DNA from: Bacteroidota bacterium
Lineage (GTDB): Bacteria; Bacteroidota; Bacteroidia; Chitinophagales; Chitinophagaceae
Assembly (NCBI GenBank): GCA_025361325.1
Contig: JANYAL010000050.1
Coordinates: 1-11,114, forward strand
Direction of reading: 5' to 3'
DNA length: 11,114 nucleotides
The stretch's first letter is position 1. Each line of letters starts with the position of its first letter. Shown in pieces: positions 1 through 6,965 of this stretch. The position numbers and the translations under genes were made by a program. The notes beneath the pieces are model-generated. The model saw nothing but the letters and a program-made list of their open reading frames with translations, was not told the DNA's origin and did no database searches.

Positions 1-1116
1 GGGCATCAAAATGAAATCGGCGCTGGCATATAGCTGGTGGGCCAGTTGTTCGTTATATCCGATCTGTGAATTGTAAAAGCCCACATAGTGGCTGCGCATG
101 GTGTCGAACTGGTATTCCAGGGAAGACTCGCCGCTTCCCAAAATGTAGAAGTTCATCCGGCCCTCTAAATGATAGAGTGCATCACCGATTGCCCGGGGGA
201 GCAGGTCGGCACCCTTGTCATCTACCAGCCTGCCAATGAAAATAAAAAGCGGCTTATCCGGCTCAAGGCCATTATCCCAGCACAGTTTGTTCTTATTGCT
301 TTGTTTTCCTACGGCAACACCGGCTATACTGTAATTTTCGAGTATATAGCTGTCCGTCAACGGGTTCCATACAGCGGTATCGATCCCATTCAGGATACCG
401 GTGCATTTGCCCTGTTCGTATTGGAACAGTTTCTCGAGTCCGTTAGCATCTTCTTTCAGCTCTTCCATATAACTGGGGCTCACAGTGGTGACCCGGTAGG
501 CGCATTTGATGCCACTGGCCAGGGGGTTGATCATATCTTCCCAGTCGAGCTTCCCCCATTGCCAGCTGTCCCATCCTGGCAGGTAGTTGCTCTTATCCCA
601 TCCCATCCAGCCCTGGTACTGGGCATTGTGAATGGTGAGTACGGTTGGAACAGATGCCAGGTGCCGGTACGCATGGCAGTGCTGCATCATAAAAGGTATC
701 AGGCCGGCATGGTGGTCGTGCACATGCACCACATGTGGGCGGTGCTCCCAGTGCGAGAGCCAGTCTACCACAGCGATCTGGAAAGCGGTGAACCGTTCGG
801 TGTCATCCGTATAGCCGTAAACCTTCTCGCGGTCGAGCAGGCCGTTTATGTCCACGCAATAAAGGTCATAACCCAACTTGTTGGTCTTCTCCCGGATGAT
901 GGTATAGTCATATTGAAAAGGGCCCATGATTATAGAGCCCTTGTGTTCAACCACCCATTCATTTTCGTTCAGGAACCTGGTGCGGTGCATGGGCACCACC
1001 ACTTTTGCTATATGACCTAATTGCTGCTGGTATTTAGGGAGTGTGCCCACTACATCTGCCAGTCCGCCTACTTTGGCATAAGGATAACACTCTGCGCTGA
1101 CATGAATGATTTCCAT
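1..1116 (-). CDS. glgA: Glycogen/starch synthase (GT5), C-terminus beyond window
   Basis: Transfers glucose from ADP- or UDP-glucose to the non-reducing end of an alpha-1,4-glucan in the cytoplasm, building glycogen. The frame is open for 372 codons from ATG at 1116 to the window edge, so only the C-terminus is missing. Visible GT5 landmarks: the N-terminal sugar-nucleotide loop K-V-G-G-L-A-D-V at residues 15-22, a VHVHDHHAGLIPF stretch (the place of HDW in E. coli GlgA), TIHNAQYQG, the VTTVSPSY segment, NGIDTAVWNP, and FIGRLVDDKG at the start of the second Rossmann domain. The sequence breaks off at ADFILMP, just where the family's SxFEPCGL nucleotide-sugar motif should follow. Family members are about 470-500 residues, so roughly a quarter lies outside. 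It diverges from the sugar permease and kinase genes across a 112-base gap, which fits a role in storing imported glucose. Family is confident; whether the donor is ADP- or UDP-glucose is not visible. Confidence 0.93.
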   Translation of the reverse strand, partial: MEIIHVSAECYPYAKVGGLADVVGTLPKYQQQLGHIAKVVVPMHRTRFLNENEWVVEHKGSIIMGPFQYDYTIIREKTNKLGYDLYCVDINGLLDREKVYGYTDDTERFTAFQIAVVDWLSHWEHRPHVVHVHDHHAGLIPFMMQHCHAYRHLASVPTVLTIHNAQYQGWMGWDKSNYLPGWDSWQWGKLDWEDMINPLASGIKCAYRVTTVSPSYMEELKEDANGLEKLFQYEQGKCTGILNGIDTAVWNPLTDSYILENYSIAGVAVGKQSNKNKLCWDNGLEPDKPLFIFIGRLVDDKGADLLPRAIGDALYHLEGRMNFYILGSGESSLEYQFDTMRSHYVGFYNSQIGYNEQLAHQLYASADFILMP

Positions 1117-1150
1117 TGAATTCTGAATTGCGCGTCAATTTACCAATCAT

Positions 1151-1182
1151 TTTGTTTCAAACCAATTGTTAATCTAAATTTT
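1151..1182 (+). promoter_or_regulatory. Candidate Bacteroidota-type promoter of the permease-kinase pair
   Basis: TTTG at 1151-1154 is followed after 20 bases by TAAATTTT at 1175-1182, one mismatch from the Bacteroidota -33/-7 consensus TTTG and TAnnTTTG. It would give a leader of about 35-40 bases before the ATG at 1229. The region is very AT-rich, so a chance match is possible. The 112-base gap must also carry the promoter of the divergent glycogen synthase gene; no equally good match was seen on that strand. Confidence 0.35.
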
Positions 1183-1228
1183 TCCCAATCATAATTTTAT
1201 TCTATTTTCATCGCTAAAACCAACGAAC

Positions 1229-2923
1229 ATGCCATCTGAACAAAAGGTCCATTTAGAAGATATCCATAAGAGCGGTCATACACCTACCAATTATGGGGCC
1301 CTCGGCACCCTGATCACTGTTTTCTTTTTCTGGGGTTTCATAGCCGCGGGTAACAGTGTGTTTATCCCCTTCTGCAAACATTTCTTCCACCTCGACCAGT
1401 TCCAGAGCCAGCTGATCGACTTTGCTTTCTATACTGCCTATTATATCGGAGCACTGGCCTTGTTCGCCTATGGCGCTTTCGGCGGAAAAGACCTGGTAGG
1501 CAAATGGGGCTATAAGAGGAGCATCGTTTATGGTCTTCTCTTTAGTGCATTGGGTGCTGCTGCCATGATCATTGCGGTTAACGCCAATACTTTTGCGGGC
1601 ATGCTGGTGGGACTGTTCATCGTTGCCCTTGGTTTTTCATTACAGCAAACAGCTGCACAGCCTTTTGCCATATCGCTCGGTGATCCGTCAACAGGAACCA
1701 GCCGTGTTAACCTGGGCGGGGGGGTCAACTCTTTTGGTACCACCATCGGTCCTATTGTTGTAGCCATCGCTTTGTTCGGGACTACAGCCGCCATTACAGA
1801 TGAGAAGATCGCAGCCCTCAGTCTGAGCAAGGTCATCGTACTGTACAGTTGTGTGGGTGCCCTTTTCATTGGCGCCGCGGCATTGTTCTATTTCGCCAAA
1901 AAAGTACCAGCCGGCATATTAATGGAAAAGACGGAGAACGCCAATAAAGCGTTGTACACGTTATTGATCATGACCGGTTTGCTGGTCATCATGTTCGCCC
2001 CGGTCTTCAACAGCTATAAGACCGATCTTTCCATGTCCTCCGATGCAGAAAAACATGCCATGAACGCTTATCGTATGAAATGGTTGCTGGGGGCGATGGG
2101 AATTGTGGTCATTGGATTACTGTCTGCAAATTTGAGGGCCAGGAAGAACAGTGCAGGATGGGGCGCCATGCAGTATCCGCAACTGGTGCTGGGTATGCTG
2201 GCCATATTTGTGTATGTAGGTGTGGAAGTGGCTATCGGCAGCAATTTGAGTGAGCTGATGAAACAGAAGGAATTCGGCGGCTTCCAGTCATCTGAGGCTG
2301 CGCCTTATATTTCTATGTATTGGGGCGGACTAATGATTGGAAGGTGGACGGGTGCTGTTTCTGCTTTTAAGCTTTCCAATAAGATGAAAATGCTGCTGCA
2401 GTTCATTGCCCCCCTAGTAGGTTTCATCGTCATCCTTTCAGTGAATAAGGTTGCTGATTATGATATTAAACCCCTTTATTACTATATTGTTTGTGTACTG
2501 ATACAGATCGCTGCTTTTTACATCAGCAGGAACAAGCCGGCCAGGACCCTGATGATTTATGGACTGCTTGGCCTGACTGCTATGGTTATTGGCACACAAA
2601 CGACCGGACTGGTAGCCACGTATGCATTCCTGAGCGGTGGTTTATTCTGTTCCATCATGTGGCCATCTATCTTCTCATTATCCATTGCAGGGCTGGGAAA
2701 ATATACTACGCAGGGCTCGGCATTTCTTATCATGATGATATTGGGTGGGGGCATTATTCCCCCTATACAGGGCAAACTGTCGGATGTGATCGGCATTCAT
2801 CAGTCATACTGGGTGCCGGTAGTCTGTTTCGCCTATCTGGCCTTTTTTGCAGTAGCGGTTAAAGGGATCCTTAAAAAGCAGGGCATCAACTATGATATTA
2901 CGGACAATGCAGTTGGGCACTGA
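1229..2923 (+). CDS. FucP-family sugar permease (MFS), enlarged variant
   Basis: Inner-membrane sugar transporter of the major facilitator superfamily, 564 residues, closest by eye to the FucP / glucose-galactose permease group. Family landmarks are [12 protein letters not shown] (165-175), [10 protein letters not shown] (329-338), [12 protein letters not shown] (364-375), [12 protein letters not shown] (473-484) and the [14 protein letters not shown] stretch (506-519). FucP relatives are about 410-440 residues with 12 helices. Here a hydrophobic hairpin (about 241-300) separates the two halves, and a second pair (about 385-432) lies between the TM8 and TM9 equivalents, giving about 16 hydrophobic segments. 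E. coli FucP Asp46 and Glu135, which carry the proton, align with Ser43 (in GNSVFIP) and Gln140 (in LQQTAAQPF). The gene ends 24 bases before the ROK kinase gene, suggesting co-transcription and a glucose-like substrate. Family confident; substrate and energy coupling are inference. Confidence 0.85.
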   Translation: MPSEQKVHLEDIHKSGHTPTNYGALGTLITVFFFWGFIAAGNSVFIPFCKHFFHLDQFQSQLIDFAFYTAYYIGALALFAYGAFGGKDLVGKWGYKRSIVYGLLFSALGAAAMIIAVNANTFAGMLVGLFIVALGFSLQQTAAQPFAISLGDPSTGTSRVNLGGGVNSFGTTIGPIVVAIALFGTTAAITDEKIAALSLSKVIVLYSCVGALFIGAAALFYFAKKVPAGILMEKTENANKALYTLLIMTGLLVIMFAPVFNSYKTDLSMSSDAEKHAMNAYRMKWLLGAMGIVVIGLLSANLRARKNSAGWGAMQYPQLVLGMLAIFVYVGVEVAIGSNLSELMKQKEFGGFQSSEAAPYISMYWGGLMIGRWTGAVSAFKLSNKMKMLLQFIAPLVGFIVILSVNKVADYDIKPLYYYIVCVLIQIAAFYISRNKPARTLMIYGLLGLTAMVIGTQTTGLVATYAFLSGGLFCSIMWPSIFSLSIAGLGKYTTQGSAFLIMMILGGGIIPPIQGKLSDVIGIHQSYWVPVVCFAYLAFFAVAVKGILKKQGINYDITDNAVGH

Positions 2924-2947
2924 TCAGAATAACGAGTAATCAGGCAT

Positions 2948-3919
2948 ATGCAGATGAATCAACAATTAGCCATAGGAATTGATATCGGTGGCACCAATAC
3001 GGTTTTCGGGATAGTGGATGCGCGGGGGGATATCCTGTACAGGGGTGCTATCTCCACCAAACAGAATGAGACGGTGGAAAAGTATATTGATGCATTGTAT
3101 CAAGCGATACTGCCAGCGATAGAAAAAGTGGGTGGCAAAGACAGGATCAAGGGGATTGGTGTAGGTGCTCCCAATGGCAATTATTACAAGGGTACCATTG
3201 AATATGCCCCTAACCTGAACTGGAAGGGTATAATACCGATGGCGGAACTGGTAGCAGCCAGGTTTGGTGTACCTGCCGCTTTGACCAATGACGCCAATGC
3301 TGCTGCCGTGGGTGAGATGATGTATGGCGCCGCCAAGGGCATGAAGGATTTTATCATGATCACCCTGGGAACCGGTGTGGGCAGTGGTATCGTTGCCAAC
3401 GGACAGCTCATTTATGGGCATGACGGGTTTGCCGGCGAACTCGGGCATACCATCATCATACCCGGTGGCCGTTTGCATTGGGGCACTGGTGCTAAAGGTT
3501 CTCTCGAAACGTATACATCCGCAACAGGAGTTGTACTAACTGCAAAGGAATTCCTTGCAGCAAAACCTGAACAGCCCAGCATATTAAGAAAGGTCCCTGC
3601 CAAAAAGCTGGACTCAAAAGCCATTTACGATGCTGCGGTAAAAAAAGACAAGCTGGCTATGGATGTTTATAATTATACCGGTGAGATACTCGGCAGGGCA
3701 CTTGCCAATTTTGTGATGTTCAGCAGTCCGGAGGCCATCATTCTATTCGGAGGGTTAACCAAGGCAGGTGAACTACTTATAGTGCCAACCAGAAAAAGTA
3801 TGGAGGAGAATCTCTTGCCCATTTTCCGTGACAAGGTGAAACTGATCTTCAGCCAGTTGAATGAATCCGATGCTGCTATCCTGGGTGCAAGTGCACTTGT
3901 TTGGGAGATCAAGGTTTGA
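2948..3919 (+). CDS. ROK-family sugar kinase, probable glucokinase, cysteine-free
   Basis: Probably phosphorylates cytoplasmic glucose (or a close hexose) with ATP to the 6-phosphate. It has 323 residues, normal for the family. Landmarks: phosphate-binding DIGGTNT with Asp12, GVGAPNGN (71-78), the catalytic Asp115 in LTNDANAAA, the glycine-rich TLGTGVGSG (139-147), the sugar-binding GELGH at 163-167, and a second ATP-site segment ILFGG near the C-terminus. In most ROK proteins the next segment is CxCGxxGCxE, whose cysteines with the GELGH histidine bind zinc; here it reads HWGTGAKGSLE (177-187), and the whole protein contains no cysteine. A second ATG six bases downstream is an alternative start. 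It follows the permease gene by 24 bases, so imported sugar would be trapped directly. A ROK transcription regulator is unlikely because there is no N-terminal DNA-binding domain. Exact sugar specificity is inferred. Confidence 0.9.
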   Translation: MQMNQQLAIGIDIGGTNTVFGIVDARGDILYRGAISTKQNETVEKYIDALYQAILPAIEKVGGKDRIKGIGVGAPNGNYYKGTIEYAPNLNWKGIIPMAELVAARFGVPAALTNDANAAAVGEMMYGAAKGMKDFIMITLGTGVGSGIVANGQLIYGHDGFAGELGHTIIIPGGRLHWGTGAKGSLETYTSATGVVLTAKEFLAAKPEQPSILRKVPAKKLDSKAIYDAAVKKDKLAMDVYNYTGEILGRALANFVMFSSPEAIILFGGLTKAGELLIVPTRKSMEENLLPIFRDKVKLIFSQLNESDAAILGASALVWEIKV

Positions 3920-3975
3920 TCTGGAGATGTGCAGCAGTAAAACACTTTGTCAGCCGTCGAATGATCCGGTAAGAT

Positions 3976-4998
3976 TTAATTATTCTTTGATCGTATTAAG
4001 AATACCGAAGGCACTGGCCGCTCCTCTCCTTTCTCACTGGGCTTAATGGTCTCTTTACCATTGATCAGCATGCAACTGCTGCCACCCCCATCGAGGTTCA
4101 GGGCTTCTATGCAACCGATCTCAATTAACAATTTAGCTTCCTGCTCAAGTGTGGCGCCCTCTGCTATTCCAGGGTAACGCCCTTCAATAACCATAATTAC
4201 AAGATAGCCGTCCCTTGTATATCCCATACAGGTTCGCGGGTGCTTATCCCTGAAGGCTTTGCCGGCAAATTTCAATTCTTCCTCATTGGTGATTCTGACC
4301 TTTCCATTCTGGACCAATACGGGTCCACCACCAACTGCGGTCTGCATCTTCCACTTTTTAAACTGCAGTGCTTTGCCTTTCACGTTATTAACAGAAACGT
4401 CCAGATATGATAAATGCTCTTTTAAATACCTGAAAGAGGGTTTGGCAATGCTGTCTTTAAGCGGACTTGTAGTTGGCACCTGGCTTGCATAAGCAAATCG
4501 TTTGGTGGAATCGGTGAGCAGCCAGGCAACATCAGCGTTCCTGTTCCTATCAATACCTATCGCGCTTCCCAGGGGATGCCTGTATTGAAAGGTATCTTTC
4601 CCCCGCATAGGTAAGGTATGCGTATTGTAAGCAAGCAGGTTCCTTTCCTTTATGATGACGTTCAGGCTGCGGTTGGATTCATAGCTGAAAAAAGCGGTAT
4701 TCACCACCAGTAAAGGGTGTTTGTTCCTGTTATAGAAGCTGATCGGGGTTATTCTCCTGTCGCGCGTGGTATCTGTAGTGAAATCAAGGGTTTTATCATG
4801 TAAAAGGGCTTTGGCATAATATGCAATGAAGGGTTTGCCCTCCAGGGAATCCGTTGTTCGGTACACGTGGAATGAGGCAGGCAACGGGCCATAGTCTGCA
4901 TCTGCATTTGTCCACCTGACCTGGGAAGAAACATGAACTGGTAAAATGAAAATGCACAACAGTTCCAGGTAATGAAGGAGTTTTCCAGGTTTGATCAT
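3976..4998 (-). CDS. Exported phosphodiester glycosidase family (NAGPA domain) protein
   Basis: The 340-residue product has a hydrophobic N-terminus (about 7-22) ending in VSSQ, a likely signal peptide cleaved near residue 25, so it acts in the periplasm or outside. The C-terminal half matches the NAGPA domain, named after the enzyme that uncovers mannose-6-phosphate by removing GlcNAc from a phosphodiester. Motifs in order are AVGGGPVLVQNG (221-232), HPRTCMGYTRDG (253-264), IEGR (271-274) and LNLDGGGSSCMLING (300-314), the domain's hallmark; Cys309 sits where Thr or Ala is more usual. In bacteria the family is linked to wall glycolipid or glycan phosphodiester hydrolysis, but few substrates are known. 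It converges on the kinase gene with only 56 bases between the stops and no clear terminator there. It diverges from the gene at 5232. The domain is confident; the substrate is unknown. Confidence 0.82.
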   Translation of the reverse strand: MIKPGKLLHYLELLCIFILPVHVSSQVRWTNADADYGPLPASFHVYRTTDSLEGKPFIAYYAKALLHDKTLDFTTDTTRDRRITPISFYNRNKHPLLVVNTAFFSYESNRSLNVIIKERNLLAYNTHTLPMRGKDTFQYRHPLGSAIGIDRNRNADVAWLLTDSTKRFAYASQVPTTSPLKDSIAKPSFRYLKEHLSYLDVSVNNVKGKALQFKKWKMQTAVGGGPVLVQNGKVRITNEEELKFAGKAFRDKHPRTCMGYTRDGYLVIMVIEGRYPGIAEGATLEQEAKLLIEIGCIEALNLDGGGSSCMLINGKETIKPSEKGEERPVPSVFLIRSKNN

Positions 4999-5077
4999 TT
5001 CTGGTAACCAGTTTTAGTATGAAATGCCTTTTTCGTAAACTAGCTAATTCAGTAGGTTATCAAGGGTCTGCATGTAC

Positions 5078-5100
5078 CATCTGCACGCATACGCATCTGC
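5078..5100. repeat. Short direct repeat CATCTGC, two copies
   Basis: CATCTGC occurs at 5078-5084 and 5094-5100, 16 bases apart, with a further CTGC at 5068-5071. It lies in the 233-base region between the divergent NAGPA and secreted-protein genes. The copies are short and could be chance; a regulator site is one possibility. Confidence 0.25.
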
Positions 5101-5109
5101 CTATTTTCA

Positions 5110-5141
5110 CAACTCACTCCTGTTTTTCTACAGTTCACTCC
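5110..5141 (+). promoter_or_regulatory. Candidate LytTR operator: direct repeat with 21-base period
   Basis: CAACTCACTCC at 5110-5120 and CAGTTCACTCC at 5131-5141 match at 9 of 11 positions and start exactly 21 bases apart, two turns of B-DNA. Extending to the full 21-base unit, 15 of 21 positions agree. LytTR regulators (AgrA, BtsR/YehT, YpdB) bind pairs of direct repeats spaced about 21-22 bases on one face of the helix. A LytTR response regulator is encoded at 6966-7727, two genes downstream. The proximal copy ends about 31 bases before a possible -7 element, the position expected for an activator. That this regulator binds here is inference from geometry and proximity. Confidence 0.5.
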
Positions 5142-5171
5142 TTTTTAATTACCGGTGAGGGGCAACTGTAT

Positions 5172-5179
5172 TAGCATTG
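5172..5179 (+). promoter_or_regulatory. Possible -7 element of the secreted-protein gene
   Basis: TAGCATTG differs at one fixed position from the Bacteroidota -7 consensus TAnnTTTG. No TTTG is seen at the -33 distance, which would suit an activator-dependent promoter using the direct repeat just upstream. It would give a leader of roughly 45-50 bases. Weak evidence on its own. Confidence 0.25.
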
Positions 5180-5231
5180 TGCATCAAATCTAACAATTAA
5201 CCATCTAATCATTCACATTAAATCGTAAGTC

Positions 5232-5810
5232 ATGAAAATTCTCCGGATCATCACTACAATTTTCATCAGCTTTGGAATGTTCCCTGCAAATGCACAGACA
5301 GAAGTACAGCAGGGATACACCAAAGGGAAGCTCGTCTTGGCCGACGGAAGCATTGTATCAGGATATGTAAAAGACAATATCCGCAGGGATGCTTCTGTTT
5401 CCTTCATCAATGAAACAGATAAAAAGAAAAAGGATTTTGAGGGTACCGAACTGAATGGGGTTGAAATGAACAATACAAGGTACATCTGCATCCAGGGTGA
5501 TTTTTTCACTGTCATGACTGATGGAGAACTGAGTTTCCTTCAAAAGATGAGCGATGCTTCGGGCAAAGTGGTTTATAATGGACTTGAGAACACGGTTAGC
5601 AATGGTACAGAAGGTAAACCGGGCGATTATTTCATTTACAACAGCAGTACCCACCAGCTTCGCAAAATATTCAAGAAGAATATAAATGAACTTGCAGTCA
5701 ATGTATTTACGGGTTGTAATGCTGCCCAGGAAAAGATAAAGGCATCCAACGGGGACATGACTACCATACAGAATGCTGTTGAGATCTATAATAACCGTAA
5801 CAAGAAATAG
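5232..5810 (+). CDS. Small secreted protein of unknown function
   Basis: I do not recognise a named family. The 192-residue product starts with a clear signal peptide: MKILR, a hydrophobic core at 6-17, and a cleavage site after PANA (residue 21) leaving Gln22. There is no lipobox cysteine. The mature part is hydrophilic, without membrane segments. It begins with a stretch rich in beta-strand pattern (GKLVLADGSIVSGYVKD, about 32-48), reminiscent of Bacteroidota secreted proteins with short G-x-hydrophobic repeats, then a Lys-rich stretch (KKKKD, about 65) and a possible helix at the C-terminus ending in NNRNKK. One cysteine (in FTGCNAA) is in the mature chain. It lies immediately upstream of a LytS/LytTR pair, 98 bases from the kinase start, and downstream of a LytTR-like repeat. 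It may be a target of, or a partner in, that signalling system; this is inference. Confidence 0.8.
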   Translation: MKILRIITTIFISFGMFPANAQTEVQQGYTKGKLVLADGSIVSGYVKDNIRRDASVSFINETDKKKKDFEGTELNGVEMNNTRYICIQGDFFTVMTDGELSFLQKMSDASGKVVYNGLENTVSNGTEGKPGDYFIYNSSTHQLRKIFKKNINELAVNVFTGCNAAQEKIKASNGDMTTIQNAVEIYNNRNKK

Positions 5811-5842
5811 TACCTTAATCCTTATAATTTTGAGTCTACTTT

Positions 5843-5888
5843 GCGGGTAAACCTTTTGTTGTTGAAAAGCTGCACCCGATTTACCCGC
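5843..5888 (+). terminator. Long nested hairpin between the secreted-protein and kinase genes
   Basis: GCGGGTAAA at 5843-5851 pairs perfectly with TTTACCCGC at 5880-5888. Inside it CTTTT (5853-5857) can pair with AAAAG (5865-5869) around a 7-base loop. A second ACCCG at 5874-5878 offers the left arm an alternative partner. No run of T follows at once, only TGATTTTATATC, so it is not a classic intrinsic terminator. It could limit read-through from the secreted-protein gene into the kinase gene, act as a leader structure, or be an inverted-repeat binding site. A perfect TAnnTTTG match (TAATTTTG at 5825-5832) just upstream would place the hairpin within the first bases of a separate kinase transcript. 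Confidence 0.4.
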
Positions 5889-5908
5889 TGATTTTATATC
5901 TTTATTAC

Positions 5909-6964
5909 ATGCGGAGAACAAATTGCAGAATAGGCTTTGATGACAGGTGGCTTTTGATGGTGATGATACCCATTATTGCCTTCATCATTCCCATTGTATT
6001 TTCGGGTCTCCGGTTCACCCATGAACCGTACTATAAGCCCAGGATCTATCTTACGACCCTGGTATCCACGGCATTGATCTGGATTGGCAATCGTGTTATT
6101 CTTGTGTGGGCAAGAAAGAAATATCCGCAATTCCGGATGACCAAAAAGAGACTGGTGGTCCAATCCCTTGCCATGCTGGTGTTTACGCTGGCAGCTACCA
6201 ACCTGCTGGGTTTTTTATTGAATGATTATTGTTTACAGCTGGATTTACGAGGAAATGTAATACGTACGGCATCGGATATCATGATCAATGCCAATACTGC
6301 TGCCATCTTCTGTTCGCTCACTGTTGTAGCCATTTACGAGAGTATCTATTTTGGTAATGAACTGCGGAAATCCGTGGAAGAGAAGGAATTGTTCAGGAGA
6401 GAGACCCTGAATGCACAGATCAATGCATTAAAGACACAGGTGAACCCCCATTTCCTGTTCAATAATTTAAATACACTCAGTGCCCTTATACCTGAGAACC
6501 CCGGCCAGGCAATCGACTTTGTTCAGCAACTATCAAAAATATACCGGCATATCCTGGAAGTGCGGGATGAGGAAAGCATTCCTGTTCAGGAGGAACTCGA
6601 AGTATTAGAAGCGTATGCTTTTTTGTTACAAACACGGTTTGGCAGTAATCTTGACATAGAGATAGATGTACCAGCTGAAAAGCTTCATAAAAGGATCGTG
6701 CCCCTCTCCCTTCAGCTGCTCATGGAGAATGCAATCAAGCATAATATACTTTCCAAAGACCGACCGCTTCATGTAAGGGTGTTTTCGGAGAACGGCAGCC
6801 TGGTTGTGAGCAATAACCTGCAAAAAAAGAACCAACTGACCGAATCCACCGGTATTGGTCTTGACAATATCCGTAACCGGTATAAGCTGCTGGGTAATAA
6901 AGAGGTAAAGGTGACGGTGAGTGAGTCCAGTTTCAATGTTTCCATACCATTGATCGATAATTAA
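5909..6964 (+). CDS. LytS-type sensor histidine kinase (His_kinase/HATPase_c)
   Basis: Membrane sensor kinase of the LytS/YehU-like class, 351 residues, with no large extracellular domain. Four hydrophobic segments lie at about 15-33, 48-68, 83-104 and 124-148, followed by a short linker helix. The His_kinase region contains the class motif QVNPHFLFNNLN with the phosphorylated His181. Its ATPase domain has an N-box LLMENAIKHN (270-279) and a G-box around TGIGLDN (314-320). The D-box aspartate helix typical of other kinases is not expected in this class. The start at 5909 leaves a 14-residue cytoplasmic tail before the first helix; Met17 is a less likely alternative. The stop is one base before the regulator's ATG, so the two are surely co-expressed. 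The signal may be sensed in the membrane or through a partner such as the neighbouring secreted protein; the latter is speculation. Confidence 0.93.
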   Translation: MRRTNCRIGFDDRWLLMVMIPIIAFIIPIVFSGLRFTHEPYYKPRIYLTTLVSTALIWIGNRVILVWARKKYPQFRMTKKRLVVQSLAMLVFTLAATNLLGFLLNDYCLQLDLRGNVIRTASDIMINANTAAIFCSLTVVAIYESIYFGNELRKSVEEKELFRRETLNAQINALKTQVNPHFLFNNLNTLSALIPENPGQAIDFVQQLSKIYRHILEVRDEESIPVQEELEVLEAYAFLLQTRFGSNLDIEIDVPAEKLHKRIVPLSLQLLMENAIKHNILSKDRPLHVRVFSENGSLVVSNNLQKKNQLTESTGIGLDNIRNRYKLLGNKEVKVTVSESSFNVSIPLIDN

Positions 6965-6965
6965 T

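Noticed and set aside
169..1020. Long open frame of 283 codons on the plus strand
   Set aside because: It lies entirely opposite the glycogen synthase gene, whose protein has clear family motifs; the antisense translation shows none.
1718..1724. Run of seven G in the permease gene as a possible frameshift site
   Set aside because: The reading frame is intact through the run and encodes the conserved GGGVNSFG segment, so there is no sign of a break.
2966..3478. Open frame of 170 codons on the minus strand
   Set aside because: It is the shadow of the ROK kinase gene, with no family motif of its own.
3920..3975. Terminator between the converging kinase and NAGPA genes
   Set aside because: I searched the 56 bases and found no convincing stem.
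5358..5921. Open frame of 187 codons on the minus strand
   Set aside because: It is antisense to the secreted-protein gene and the intergenic hairpin, and its translation has no recognisable domain or export signal.
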